A stretch of 64,000 nt of DNA from NCBI RefSeq assembly GCF_001723175.1, contig NC_064656.1, forward strand, positions 2,418,001-2,482,000, written 5' to 3'. The notes beneath the pieces are model-generated. The model was not told where the DNA came from and searched no databases. It saw only the letters and a program-made list of their open reading frames with translations. How positions within the stretch are numbered: the first letter of the stretch is position 1; each line of letters opens with the position of its first letter. A program made the translations under genes and the position numbers. Origin of the DNA: Penicillium oxalicum. Taxonomy: Eukaryota; Ascomycota; Eurotiomycetes; Eurotiales; Aspergillaceae. Below, piece by piece: positions 10,676 to 22,525 of this stretch.

Positions 10676-12859
10676 TCATTCGAGCAATTCGATCCTCAAA
10701 TGCTGCGATACTGCATGTTTACTTCGAATGCTTGTATCCATAATTCGCGGCATCATTGGCCCGCGCTCGATGACCCGCTCCTTGGGTAAAAGCGCCTCCA
10801 CGCGCGCACCAACCGGGACCAGAACCTGACGTTTCGCCCGAGAGACCGATACCGAACGTGCGATGGAGACCTCGATGACGGGAACCTTGGTTTCGGGCCC
10901 AGTTTCGTCCTCAATTTCGTCAGGGTCTGTAGCCAAAGGCATACGGGGTGATAGCACACTTGGCGAGGAGCCTGCGGACCAAGGACTGAGTGCTCGAGTA
11001 GTCGGTGATTTTGCGCGTTGAGGGGGATCCACGGAAGGAGAGAGCATCGTGTTGGTCTCCGAGTGAGTGCGAGATCCTAGGGAGGTGGATGAGCTTCCTC
11101 CAATCATTTGGAGTGGAGGCCGGGTTCGTGGGTTGGTTGCAATTCTCAATTCAGGACGGGCTGGTTTGGGTTGAGAGTTTAAGAGAGAGGTTGAGGATTC
11201 GGTGGGCCGTGGTAGAGGTTGCCGGTGCGAAGTCGTCGGTTGCAGAGAGGGCGATGGATTGGGTGAGCGGACGTACTGCATTCTAGAAGTTTGCAATGAA
11301 GCCTTCCGTTGTTGTTGATGAGGAGGGGTTGATGTTTGGGGGATTGGTATATTCGAGGATTGAAATTGTCGTCCATCTTGACTTCCAGGTAAGGCTGTAG
11401 CACTTGATGCGGTTGCTGATGTGCGAGGGGGTCCCAAACTGTATGATCGTCGTCTCGACTTTGCTATGGGGATAGCAAGCTGCTTCTCCTTACTCGTACT
11501 GGATGACGGTCTCTCTAGCTCGGTAAAGGGCACGTTTGGAAACACAAGCTTCTCATCTCTCGACCCAGAGTCTGTGCTGTCACCTCGAATGCTGTTAACA
11601 TTGTCCCGGGCTTGATGAAAAACAGGCAATGAACATCCCACTCGTGGTTCTGGCTTGACTGTAGGTAGAGGCGTATCAAGTGAAGACCGTCGCAGAGAAT
11701 CCGGCGAGGCAAATCGACGCGGAACAATGGCAGAATCAGATGGGGAGCCGTTTAAGGCATTGGAAGCCTCGCCCATGGCTCCTTTATTCACGCTTGAGGG
11801 ACTCTCAACGGGCAAAATGCTCGACCGGGGCAATGGGCTCGGGCCTCGAGAAAAGTTCTGTGTGCCCGGCCGTTGAATGGTCCTGGTAGGCTGCGCACTG
11901 GGAAAAAGAGTAAAATTGCTTCGTGCTGGTGAGGTGGCCCTCCTTTGGGGGACCGGGGGTCGGTTTGTGCTTAAGAAAGCCTGCAGAAATAGGAGATTTG
12001 ATAAGCAGGAAATTCAGCGAGACGGGTAGACCAGCTTATATATCCATACCTCATTGTCTGGTAAGCGTAGACTGTCCAAAGTCTTACTCCTCCTGGTCAA
12101 GAGTGAGGGCCTCTGATTATTCTGTTTCATCACCTGGCCAAACATGACGCTGTAGCGTTCCATCTGCGCGGCGGGGATATCCACCTCCAGCAAAAGACCG
12201 TTTTTGGATCCCACGGCCCCGCCTAGTTGAGAATTCATGTCAAAATTGGGCCACTCATCGGTGAACTGGGATCCTGGCATCTGTGACAAGCCAGGCTGAT
12301 TCTGTTGCCGGCGGGAGGCCTGCCTTGAGGATGTGCCGGCGTCGGGGATCGACGTCGTCAGCGCATGTTTCGCCTTGAATAGGCCGCCAATCTTCCTCCA
12401 TTTGCTCGATTTTCGCGGAAGCGACGATGAAGCAGCTTGCTTTGTGAAGATTTCGGTCTTGAATTGTGGAGGGGGCAGCTCATCACGGTGGTCAAGCATC
12501 CTTGGACTCCCGAGGGCGAGTCCTATCCGTGGGACGCCTTGTGGGCTTTGCTGCAACCCAGCTTTGGAAGGAAAGACTTCGTCCGGTGGTGCGGAGACGC
12601 GGAAATCGAACGCGATCGCGACATCTGCCTCCAACATATCCTCATGGCTTCCTCGTTGATGTGCGGTGTCGCATTGCGGGGCTACCGTCTTCGTGGGTGT
12701 CTCGTTACCTTGTTGACGTCGAGCATTGTGATATAGATCCTCGCAAGGACTATTGGATGGGGACGAGGCATGAGGATAGGCCATCACGGGGATCGAAATC
12801 GTGTCCATTCCGAGCACTACATGGGACTTGGATCTGACCATCGTCGTTGAATTTGTCAT
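10676..12859 (-). CDS. Conserved, mostly disordered protein of unknown function
   Basis: Two exons, 12050-12859 and 10676-11980, are joined by a 69-bp intron (GTATGG donor, CTGCAG acceptor) and encode about 704 aa. I do not recognise a named family. The N-terminal half has short ordered-looking blocks: SKWRKIGGLFKAKHAL (basic/hydrophobic) and a segment around LLLEVDIPAAQMERYSVMF followed by SLLTRRSKTLDSLRLPD. Such blocks remind me of uncharacterised fungal proteins. The second exon is very rich in Ser, Pro, Thr, Arg and Gln, with many SP/TP sites, and ends in a more regular Val-rich segment (TKVPVIEVSIARSVSVSRAK). No signal peptide, membrane span or catalytic motif is seen. The start is uncertain: in-frame ATGs lie at 12979, 12859 and 12841, and 12859 is a compromise. 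A scaffold or signalling role is only a guess. Confidence 0.65.
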
Positions 12860-15795
12860 TTCGTCACTTCCGCAAATGCTCGATCCAATTCTTAATTTCC
12901 AGCTTGAATGGTCGATGTGTGCGTGTTCTGATTCCTTTTCCGTTCTCGCGAGTTGAGTGGTGTTCAGCAAGCGAGTCAATCAGTGCGGTGTATAATATTG
13001 GGCGTATGATCTTCGCCGACTGGGCGTTAATGGCGATATGCAATGCCAGATACCAGATCTGGGAGAAACGAATGGACGACCTTCCAGAAGGTCTATTGTT
13101 GGAACAGGGTTCAGGAACACCTTCGTCCAGCTCCCGCGGGCGTCGAGTGGGTGCTCGGGATCTTTTAAAGTTTCTTGTTGGACTGAAGACTGGGGTCACC
13201 TTGTCTGGTGCTTACAGGCATGACACCGGCTGATGTCGTTTGGCTGAGTGGAGATGGGATCGCGCCAAGCGGTCTATACCTGAGACAGCAGTGCCGAAAG
13301 CCAACGGCCAACGTGCTGATCGATCATGAGGCGGCGCCACTCATTTCCCATTAATAACCTAATTTAGCGTCATGGCCCAGTGAACCGCTTTTTGCGATAG
13401 CAAAGTGCGCTCCTCATCGCATCCTGCTGCGCGAAGCTTGCGCAGAGTCTGTTCTTGCCCGAGCTGGTCGGTTGCCCCCCACCCCCAACTCGATTTCTAT
13501 TCTTGCCAGAGACAGTGTTTCACAACAGCAGCATTTTCGTGGGTCCAAACCCATCGCGTCTCATTTTCGTTTGATCGGGGGCCCGAGCCGTGGCCAACAG
13601 CGTGTCTCGAGCCAACGGGGACGCTTCAAACGGGCAGTGGAGACTCTCGTCAGGGTGGGGCCGAATAATTTCCCGAAATGAGGCTTCTCTGCGTCCCGAA
13701 TGGCTTTGTTGCACAGACGGAGTCGCGCTGGTTGCAAATTGCATGTTTAGTCGGCCTGTGTCAGATATTAATCCCGTCTTAGCGACAGACATCGCGTGGT
13801 CTTTTCAAATGGCTCGGAAAACGCCACCATGGGATGATGACGTGCATCAGGGGCTCCTGTTGCGCTGGATCCGAAAACGAGAATGAGCCCGTTGTGAGTT
13901 GCCATCGATTTATGAGGTGAGAGGGTTCCTCTCTGTTGCCTGTAGATTTTGGATTGCATTTGAGTGGAATGCAGAAAAGAGCTGGAATTCAAAGACCAGC
14001 TTCGCTCGAAGGGGCCTAAGCACGCATGCTCAAGTGGGCCAAAAAAGCCAGCCAGACGGAGACTTTGGACGGGGCCCTTTGGCCAGATGAGATCGGGACG
14101 GAGGCACGAGGAAGCGCATATGCCCCGCCGACACAATGTTTCAGCCTTCTCGAAATTCGGTCAACTGTCATTTCCGCCTAGGCGACCAGCTTTTTGCTCA
14201 TGTCGAGTGTCAGGATTGTGTTTTTTTTTTCGCACTCGAACGGTGGCAGACCCTGAACGTGATCCCTAAACCCCCGGCTTGGTGGCTAAATAGGTTTCAA
14301 TGTTTAGTCTTTCAGCGGAACACAGGACTGATCTCCGTGGTATCACGGACAGAGGAGCCTCGACGCTGCGTTTCTCCGGGATGAGCATCTAGTGTCATGA
14401 TTTGTGAGCGTGGGCCCTGGAAACGCGTCTCCCTCTGTATTGTTCATTTGTAGACTTTTTTTTCCTTGCTGGTGATCATCCCCGATCGGGCACTGACGCA
14501 CTTTTTGTCTGCTTTTTGTCCCGGATGGAGTGCGCGGTTATGCTGCATTGCCCAAGACGGGCATGTTTCTCTGAGAGCTTTTCCACGGCTCTTTCTCGAT
14601 CCCACTCCACAATGATCTAGGCAGTGGGACTGTGGCCGAAAGGCTGATGTTGAACCCTGGAGATCAGGGGTACGTAGGTCCTCCAAAAGACCAAAGTTCA
14701 ATCGTGGAGATGTGATGCTGTTCAGAGTGGAAAGAGCGCGTCGTCATCTTCCCACGATTTCCTTGAAACGAGAGGATACAACTTCGATCTGGGGATTGCG
14801 ATACAAAGCTTGGTTCCGCCCGATCTATTTCGAGGGAGACAGCGGCCTGAAACATGATTGTGTTCTTGGGGAGTTGTAGGACCCTGCATCCCGTGTGACA
14901 ATAGGTTCATGTGAAACGTGCACAGTCTCTTCTCCGAACTGGGATCGCCCGATGAGCTCGAAAATGGGTTACATCATTGCCGAATGTTTCAATTCTCAGG
15001 GTCTAGCGTACACAAGGACCCCGATCTCCCGCCAGTCAAAGTAAATCAAGATCGTCGGGCGATTTGAGGCTCGATAATATCGATGCGCAAATACGGGTGT
15101 CGCTTGCTTTCTCATCGGGCTACTGTTCATCCGGTGGAGGGGGCTTGCACATGTCTTTGGGATACCTCAGGCAATCCGGTGTTTATCGAGCGATCAAACT
15201 TGATTGCATGTTTCCCCAGAAAGCGTTGAAGGTGCAGCTAGGCTGAATGAGCCATTCCTCTTATCGAGATGGATCAAGTTTACCTCGTGTCTATTTCGAG
15301 GAGACTTGCGGACAAGGAGAGCTGACGGTATTGAAAATGTGAGGAACAGATAGGATTCGATCTCGCGGATCTTGTTTGAGGATCATCAAGATAGTAGAGC
15401 ATGTCTTTGATTTTGATCGAGCAGGCAGCCTCGCTAGATCTTTGGGCTTGGCACAAATCAGCGAGTAAGCCTGCTAGCGTTCATGTCTGCTTCGTGCTGC
15501 CGGCTCACCAGACTTGACATTGCGCTAGTTCAAGCCTCACTACGATTTCGCAGCCACTTATTAGGCTCATCGCTAGAAGAGTACCTTTCTAAGCCGTCGT
15601 CCGTGTTGAGATGCATCACAGTGTGGGGGGTCCTGGGTAACTGGAGGTTCTCACCGAGGCGCAGCGCGGCTGAGCCATCAGCTCTCTCGTGCAAAGTCGC
15701 GTGCTGTCTGTGAGTCAACCCACCTAAACATTCGGATTCCTGTGGTATCTCATCTTTCACCCTCTGCTCAACATCAACGCACTTTGATTGTAAAC
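12860..15795. other. Gene-poor divergent intergenic region
   Basis: About 2.9 kb lie between divergent starts. Reading frames up to about 120 codons occur on both strands but none has family features or consistent splice sites. A T10 tract lies at 14221-14230. I found no tRNA, repeat array or mobile element. Confidence 0.55.
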
Positions 15796-16928
15796 ATGGT
15801 CACCACCACTCAAGACCGGGCCTTGGGTGCCATCTGGGGTGTATGCGTGGGAGACGCTCTCGGTGGACCGGTGCAGTTTAGTGATCCCGGCACCTTCCAG
15901 CCCATCACCGATTTGGAGTTCGTGAAGCCATTCAATCAACCTTCGGGGTAAGACGTCGCATTCTCTTCTCCCAATCGAAGGAGGTATTGCTCATACAGTC
16001 TAGATCTTACTCGGACGATGGCGCAATGACCCTCGCTCTCGCCCAGTCCTTCGTGGATGCGGATGGACAATACAACCACGCCTTGTCCATCCACTACTAT
16101 CTCGGCTGGTTCAACTATGGACGATTTAGTACGATCGATCAAGCCTGGGACCTCGGCCGATCCACACGCGTGGCCCTGAGGTTCTGGAAGAGGCGGGGAG
16201 CCTTCCGGGACAGAGAAATCACCCAAATGCAGGTAAACGAGGAACTGGATCGCGAGGAGGCTTCTGGCAATGGAAGCTTGATGAGAATCTGCCCACTGGG
16301 CGTCGCCTTGTGGAAGAATCCTCACCTCGCTATGAAGCTTGCCCGAGACCAGAGCATGATTACTCACCCCTCGTTGGCCTGCTTGGACGCTTGCCAGGCA
16401 TACACCGAGCTGATTTGTATGGCGATGACCGGTATGTCTTCGTCGATTGTCTTCTCCTGGTCATCCTGATACAATGACTCCTCCCTGTTGCCTTCGGTCT
16501 GTAAGATTTATGTTGGTGAGTCAACTCTGACTCGCGCGTCTACAGGTAGTTCGAAGGAAGATCTCTGCCAGACGATCGCTCGATTTAAATTCGAGCACCC
16601 CGCGCTCGTTTCTCGCCTCGGTCAGTATGCCTCTCTTCAAGACTGGAGAGCCAAATCCCCCGCCGAGATGAAAAGCAGTGGTTGGGTGGTCGATACACTG
16701 GAGGTGGCCCTTTGGGGTCTCTTCAAATACGAGTCTTGGGAAGAGGGTGCCTTGGCGGTGGTGAACCTCGGCGGAGATTCGGACACGGCGGGGGCCGTGT
16801 ATGGCGGTCTGGCGGGTGTGATGTACGGCTACGAGTCCATCCCCGGCCAATGGGTGCGCGGTATGCAGAATGGAAGCTTTATTCGTGATGTGGCCGGGGA
16901 GTTCGCTGCACTTATTTCCTCCCAATAG
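15796..16928 (+). CDS. ADP-ribosylglycohydrolase-family protein (DraG/ARH-like)
   Basis: Three exons: 15796-15947, 16004-16431 and 16546-16928, giving about 320 aa. Family members remove ADP-ribose from proteins or related substrates using two Mg ions. The N-terminus shows the fold signature RALGAIWGVCVGDALGGP. The first metal motif is YSDDGAMTLALAQS, corresponding to the T/S-D-D ligands, and the second is NLGGDSDTAGAVYGGLAG near the C-terminus. EEASGNGSLMRICPLGV and THPSLACLDAC also fit the family. The acceptor of intron 1 is TCTAG just before ATCTTACTCGG; an earlier CAG would break the frame. No targeting signal is visible, so the protein is probably cytosolic or nuclear. Substrate (arginine, serine, or free ADP-ribose derivatives) cannot be told from sequence. 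Confidence 0.88.
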
Positions 16929-18076
16929 GGGGATTTCTGCCTCTGTTCTTGCTGTATGATATGTCTCTGAAAGATGGTCATCCCGTCTGCGCTCAAACTG
17001 AAGAATCAACAATACCGTGATGTTTCCTTTGACACTATGGAGTAGCAACGCCCGCGTCTGTCTTTTCGATCCACATCGTGACCTAACTGGAATACCGACC
17101 GACCCGGGCGCAGAAAACGATCACAACCATTCCAGTAAGCAGTCAAGCTTTGGCTGGAAGAATCTCGGCACATGAGTATTTCTTCAGACCTGACATGTGT
17201 GTCTTGGAGGCATCCAGCTTGCATCAGATGTGCTGTGTGGCAGCATTACATCCAAGTATGGTCTTTCACGGTCGACTCATTCCGGTATGGTATACTCTCA
17301 TGAAATCCTAGACCGCCATTTTCTGAGCCACAGAGGGAAGACAACGTCTCTGGAATCTTGATGCCAGAACATTTGGAAAATGAGTCGACGTGGCGTGAGA
17401 ACTACTAGTAGCAGCCTGCTCTTGGGTCCTTGGAATGGACAGCTCCGAGACATCGTCGCAGGCCATTAGGGCAGGCACCAAGTATCCGGGTCACTATACC
17501 TGTGAGCATCCAGGCACCCGATTTCTGACGTGCGGCAGCAGATCCGTGACATGCGCCGAAGCGTGCAGATCGACCTGCGCCTGGAAAGCCGGCCGAGTAG
17601 GACTCTTCTTTGCTCGAATGAGGCTGAGTTTGGTATGGATTGATCATCTGCAGCCGCCACCAACATCATACTAAGTACCAAGCCTTGTCTTGCAGACAGA
17701 CAACCGGGAGTTTTTCACAATATCCGTCTCCATGAAAACTTCTCGTCCAGTTGCCGAGTAACGGGAATCGTCTACAACCCCGTCGCTCACCGTTCCTGGT
17801 CCAGTCGATCGACGGGAAGCGCAAGTTTGGCGGGGTTCCTTTTTTTTTCCTTATTTACCGCCAGAGTCCAACCGTCCGACAGTCCAACACCCCACTTTTT
17901 TTCGACACCTCGTCACCTCCCACAAGCTCTCCTCCTCCTCCTCAATCCTGATCTCCTTTCTTTCTTCTCTCCGAATCCAAATCAATACCATTCTGAATTT
18001 GGGCTGTGTGCATCGCCTCTTTTCGTGTTCAAACGTCGCTCTCCTTTTCCCTTCATCACAACCCCACATCGTCACC
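16929..18076. other. Profilin promoter and leader
   Basis: No gene is credible in this interval. From about 17780 to 18060 the plus strand is strongly pyrimidine-rich, with runs of T and CTCCTCCTC, as is common just upstream of highly expressed filamentous-fungal genes. This is probably the core promoter and 5' leader of profilin. Confidence 0.55.
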
Positions 18077-18889
18077 ATGGGTGCTCACTCCGCAACTTGG
18101 CAAGGTATGGGATCGAGGACCGCCATGATCCGACATGGGAGCTTGCTTTCGCTGACATCCTTTTCTCGTCACTCTATCCAGCATACGTCGACTCCAGGTA
18201 ACTAATCACAAGCCCTCTCTACGATCCTCCTGCCCGGCTTTACCTTGCTGCGAGGTGGATGGCTCGGCTAGACAACGAACCAGCTCCGGTGCGCTAACCT
18301 GACCATCTCAACAGCCTCATGGGCTCGGGTCAGTTCCAGAAGGCCGGTGTTCTCGCCGCGGACTTCTCTGGTCTGGAAGCTGCTACTCCTGGCTTCGCTG
18401 TATGTGGCTCCTTATTTCCAGACTCTTGATTTTGGAGGATCCGCATCCTCCTCCAACAGGACACAGTGCGGGCAGTATACTAAGGCGGCACGCTTTCGAT
18501 AGCTCTCCCAGGAGGACATCAACTCTCTGGCCTCGGCCTTCACTTCCAGCGACAACGCCTTCGCCAACGGTTTCTCCATTGCTGGGGAGAAGTACGTCTG
18601 CATCAAAGCCGATGAGCGCAGCTTGTATGGCAAGAAGGTATGCCCCGCGCCCGCCCGCTCCCCTGCTCCGTTCGGAGGAAAATCATCATCGACCCACTTG
18701 TACCGGAAAATGCCACCACCGGAAACGATAGCTGACCATGAACCCGACAACAAATAGGGCAAGGAGGGCGCCATTGTCGTCCGCGCCAGTGCCTGCACTA
18801 TGATCGGAGTCCACGGTGCCACTGTCCAGACTACCAACGCCGCCACCGTTGTCGAGAACCTGATCGACTATATCAACGGCGCCAAATAA
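18077..18889 (+). CDS. Profilin
   Basis: Five exons: 18077-18104, 18182-18197, 18315-18399, 18503-18637 and 18758-18889, giving 131 aa, the normal profilin length. Profilin binds actin monomers, poly-proline and phosphoinositides, and feeds formin-driven filament growth at hyphal tips. Evidence: N-terminal WQAYVDSSLMGSGQFQKAG (the W-Q-x-Y-V-D profilin start), the central GLEAATPGFA and SLYGKKGKEGAIVVRASACTMIGVH blocks, and C-terminal ATVVENLIDYINGAK. The second exon is only 16 bp. The acceptor of exon 4 could be GATAG at 18502 (used here) or a CCCAG slightly downstream; the choice changes three residues. An AATAAA lies at 18973-18978, about 85 bp after the stop. The gene is convergent with got1. 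Confidence 0.93.
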
Positions 18890-19661
18890 ATCAGGGCATT
18901 TTACATCCCCTCAACAAGCTCTTCGAACCTGCATCACCTATCATGAGGTAGCATGTTTGTGACAATCATGGAAATAAAGGAGCCATTCGATTTTTTTTTC
19001 TTTCTCTGTCAAATCTTTCCCCCCCCCCCCCCCTCTCACATGGTACTTAGCCGCGCTGAAATATATCTTCTTTTTATTGACGTGAGAAGGGCCCCATGTT
19101 CGACATGATCCTCTGACCTCTCTTCCCAGTGTTTGTATGAATCCTCCGAGCCCTTTCTATAACTTCCCACGTCGCCGGCGGGTTCGTCACTAATATAATG
19201 AGTTGTCGACATTATGTAAATTTTCTGTCTCGATTGTGTACCCGGTATACGGCGCACTATACAAATACAATGCACAGTCCCATTACCACCAGGTGTTGGA
19301 TTTGCTATTCCGTATTCAGTATCTGTACAATATGTACTTACGCACTGCCCGCCCACAACTGAGCCCCGACAGCTTTGCTGACGATCCAAAAAAAAGAAAG
19401 GAAAAGAAAAGTCATTAAAAATTATATCTTGGGGCATTGACGATTATCCTCACACTGCCCCGATAAAGAGTTCCATCGTCACATCTGCCAGACACATCGC
19501 TGTAGTGCGCCATGCGCCGGCCAACCAGTGGACACACTGCACCTGCGCCCAAAGTCTGGACAGGAAATCCCGCCGCATCATGACTCCGGTCTCGATCCGT
19601 GTGTCGCAAAAGAATCATATCTTTGTCTCATGTACAAGCATCATCATGCACCCACCATCAA
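18890..19661. other. Convergent 3' region between profilin and got1
   Basis: This region holds a candidate poly(A) signal AATAAA at 18973, a C15 tract at 19019-19033 and A/T-rich sequence near 19400. I see no gene. Confidence 0.6.
19019..19033 (+). repeat. Poly-C tract (C15)
   Basis: Fifteen consecutive C lie in the 3' flank of profilin, right after a T/C-rich stretch. It is one of four C runs of at least 12 in the window. Confidence 0.9.
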
Positions 19662-20420
19662 TCATACAGGCAGCTCGGCGTTACTCCGCCCACCAGCCAA
19701 AACCTCCAACCCACGACGGATATAGGGACCGATGATGGGGATATTGCCGGCAAATTGACCGATCGTCACGAGGAAGTCGCCGAACAGGATGAACAGTCCG
19801 TACAATTCGATGAGAAATCCCGTCAAGGGCCAGCGGAGGAGAATGAGGATGATGCCCGCGCAAAAGGCTGCAGTGCCCTTGAGTTTTTGAGGCCGTGTGA
19901 AGAAGACTATTGTCTTTTGAACGCCGATGATGAGAGTGAGACCGATGAGGAAGAGGATCTAGCCATCAGGAGAGAGAGAGTGGGTTAATTTGGTTTGCGC
20001 GGAGAGAACGAAGGAGGTGGTGGGGTCGCATACGTTGCCCATCGCAAGTCTAAAAAGAAGAAAGCAGTTAGATATCAAACTCGAATTGAGTGGAAGAATC
20101 CCCAATACATCAAATCATGCTGAAGGAGACATACAATGAACGGTCGAAGAACATGAGCACTCCTCCGAAAAGGAACAGGCCACCTAGACAAGATGCCAGG
20201 TGAGTTGTTTGGTACTCAGGATACATTAAGACGCCATAATTTTCATGAGATATTTCATACCGGCCGAGCAGAAGATCACACCGATCTCTATTCTTCAGGG
20301 TTAGCGTTGACCATGTTGCGATTATGTTTGCGCCTCCGTGCCTGGGGGGTGATGGCCATCCCACGAGAGAAAGTGACGCGGAAAAGAGAAATTCTTACTC
20401 TGATTTTCTGACAACCACAT
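19662..20420 (-). CDS. got1: Golgi transport protein Got1
   Basis: Five exons: 20399-20420, 20261-20287, 20135-20183, 20034-20049 and 19662-19958, giving 136 aa. Got1 is a small tetraspan membrane protein that helps ER-Golgi vesicle traffic. The joined protein starts MWLSENQKIGVIFCSAGGLF, the family signature. DRSLLAMGN and four hydrophobic segments follow: two before and two after the FFTRPQKLKGT loop. The tail includes GNIPIIGPYIRRGLEVLAG, which is strongly conserved in this family. Splice junctions are GT-AG and in frame. Exon 4 is a 16-bp microexon encoding part of LLAMGN. Only the last exon is large enough to be seen by a simple open-frame scan, so automated calls may miss the N-terminal half. 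Confidence 0.94.
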
Positions 20421-21262
20421 GCTAGGCATTTTGTTATTATATGCGACAAAGAACCCGCTATCTTTTTTGGGGACGGGATAAGTGTTGCGCAATCTCAAGA
20501 GTCAGTCGTATCCTGATGCGCCGAATGATCTGATCTCTGAACGAGTTCCGTAAACAGAAAACTGCAATCGGCCATTTTCTGCCCGAGCTCCACCGGGCGG
20601 TGAGTATTTGGTTTTAAGCCACGCCATGCGGGAACCCGATTTTACTTCCGTGCTTACTTTTGGCGGGAGCTCAAATTATCCCACAACGGGTTCGATGGAT
20701 GATTGGATTCGGACTGGTCTCATTGGGTGTGGTCTTTACTGTGACAGTACAATGTGAAGCTGTCATGTTTGGATTCCATGGGAAATGTCCCATCACTGCC
20801 CAAACCCAAGGTCTAGACACTTGTCCGTCTCAGAGCCTGATGTTGCGACCGTGCGATTGCCCCTTGTCGCTCCTCCACACTCGGAGCTTCCCTGCTTTAA
20901 TTTGCTATCCACCCACGCCGCGGCGACAGCTATCCTCGGATGCTGTAACTGACGTGCCTTTCCCCTGGTGCGTCGGTAATAGTCGGGTGTCTTTTTTGAC
21001 ACAAGGCGAAGAACAATATTTTCACGGTTACGAATAAGCCGGAGCGCTTTCTTGAGCCTGCCTTGAGAGAGGCAGGTGGGGTGGAAAGGGCTTGACTGTG
21101 TTGATCGGACATTTCTTGTAATTGTTGCCATTCTGGATGAGTACGCCATTGCGGTTAGCGTGATGTTTTGAACAATGATGTGGTTTCACCGAAATACCTT
21201 GCTTCTGCTGGCCATGGACCTGCCGAATACACTCCATTTCTACTTGTACCACGGGACCCTTC
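20421..21262. other. Intergenic region between got1 and ies6
   Basis: Both flanking genes are on the minus strand, so this is the got1 promoter and the ies6 3' flank. A 125-codon plus-strand open frame at 20660-21037 has no ATG near its start and no family features. I see no other element. Confidence 0.55.
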
Positions 21263-21832
21263 TTATTTCAGGACTGTGTGGGCTCCTCGAGCTTCAAGGT
21301 AGCTTTCAGGAACGCCCTGTGAGAGATTGCGAATGACACCGAAGATCTCCTTGTCGTGATAGCGCAGCCGCGTCTTGGGGTCGGTATATGGACCGGACAG
21401 ACCGGTGATGTCGCAGTAATGACGCTTGTTGGCCGGATCAAGGGATGGCGCCGACTCGATATTTGTGTAAGTCACTGCCGGACCACTCGGGTACATAGCA
21501 CGGGCGTTCTTCTCCAATACGAGTGTAGATAGATTCTGAGCAGCTTGCGCGATGTTGGGGTTCTTGCCAGAACCATCTGTTGGCGTTCGGGTGCCATCAG
21601 TGGGCACGACCCCCGTTGTAGCAGGTGTTGTGGCGCCGGAGTTGGTTTGAGTGGCTAACTGGGATGCTTCTTTGCGCGAAGTCTCTGAAATGATCGCCTT
21701 GACGTTCTTGTTGCGGCGCTGGGATGGCTTCCAGTGAGGGTTACGGAACGGTTTGGGGACAGCCGCAATGTCAAGCTGGCTCAGAAGGAGCTGATGGGCT
21801 TCATCGTCCTTGGTTGGGATCGCCGGTGCCAT
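21263..21832 (-). CDS. ies6: INO80 complex subunit Ies6 (YL1 C-terminal domain)
   Basis: A single exon encodes 189 aa. Ies6 is a small INO80 chromatin-remodelling subunit that forms a module with Arp5 and couples ATP hydrolysis to nucleosome sliding. The N-terminal half contains the conserved PKPFRNPHWKPSQRRNKNVK block (residues about 26-45) and a low-complexity Thr/Gly-rich linker. The YL1 C-terminal domain spans about 136-166 (KRHYCDITGLSGPYTDP followed by LRYHDKEIF). The protein should be nuclear. The gene is divergent from dad4 with about 218 bp between start codons, and arp5 lies about 1.2 kb away. I am confident of the family because both blocks are present and the length is usual for filamentous fungi. 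Confidence 0.92.
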   Translation of the reverse strand: MAPAIPTKDDEAHQLLLSQLDIAAVPKPFRNPHWKPSQRRNKNVKAIISETSRKEASQLATQTNSGATTPATTGVVPTDGTRTPTDGSGKNPNIAQAAQNLSTLVLEKNARAMYPSGPAVTYTNIESAPSLDPANKRHYCDITGLSGPYTDPKTRLRYHDKEIFGVIRNLSQGVPESYLEARGAHTVLK

Positions 21833-22050
21833 TTTTCAAGAAGATTCAGAGACTTGAATGCAGAGAGCTCTTGTGCGAAAAATGTCAACAGGAATAGAGT
21901 CCCTTCAAGGTTGGTTGCTGCCGCGAGCACTGGAGTTCCCTATATCAGCACGTGACTGAGGGAGTCACCCAAACAATCGGGGAAAGGCAAGTCGTCGCTT
22001 TACTCCATCAATAAGAGGTTCCACTCAACCCATCGACTCTTTTCCGCAAA

Positions 22051-22525
22051 ATGGTATGTCGAAGTCTCCTTTCCTTATCCTGGAAGCTTTTTTGGTAGAT
22101 TGGAAAACTAAGAGATCGTAGGAGAGTCCTCACGAGCATCAACAGGCCGTCCTGCTATCACGCATCATTACGAACGTTGTCAGTGGATCCGACCTCTGCC
22201 CGATCATGGGATCAAATCCAATTAAACTAAATTGCAACAGGAAAAACTGAACGAGGCCATCATGGTCATGAACAAAAGCCTACAGGTACATTATCAATGC
22301 GACAAGAGGATTCGACATAATTCACTGACAAGCTTATCCAGGAGGTCAACATTCAAAATATGAACGTGGAGCTGGTTGCGCAAATGTTCAAGAATTACCA
22401 GTCCAATGTCCTTTTCCATTTAGAAGGTATGTGCTTGATGTTAAATTAGAGCAAGTGGTCGAGGACGATCTTTAGAGAACTAATGTCCCGTCGCAGCAAC
22501 GGAAAACCTGACGGATCCTTCTTGA
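22051..22525 (+). CDS. dad4: DASH complex subunit Dad4
   Basis: Five very small exons: 22051-22053, 22122-22178, 22241-22285, 22342-22426 and 22497-22525, giving 72 aa, the same length as yeast Dad4. The DASH/Dam1 complex forms rings on microtubules and ties kinetochores to spindle ends. The protein starts [20 protein letters not shown], closely matching the Dad4 N-terminus (M-E-N-P-H-E-Q in yeast). A heptad-like helix ([15 protein letters not shown], then [19 protein letters not shown]) and an acidic tail follow. The first coding exon is just the ATG, followed by GTATGT. The donor of intron 2 is the less common GTCAGT. All junctions keep frame. It shares a 218-bp promoter region with ies6. 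The gene is invisible to scans that need open frames of 60 codons. Confidence 0.92.

Noticed and set aside
12860..12979. Upstream ATG (12979) as start of the disordered protein
   Set aside because: The extra 40 residues look unlike the rest of the protein. The choice is not certain and is noted in the feature.
20660..21037. 125-codon open frame between got1 and ies6
   Set aside because: It begins without an ATG, has no conserved pattern and overlaps the likely got1 promoter.
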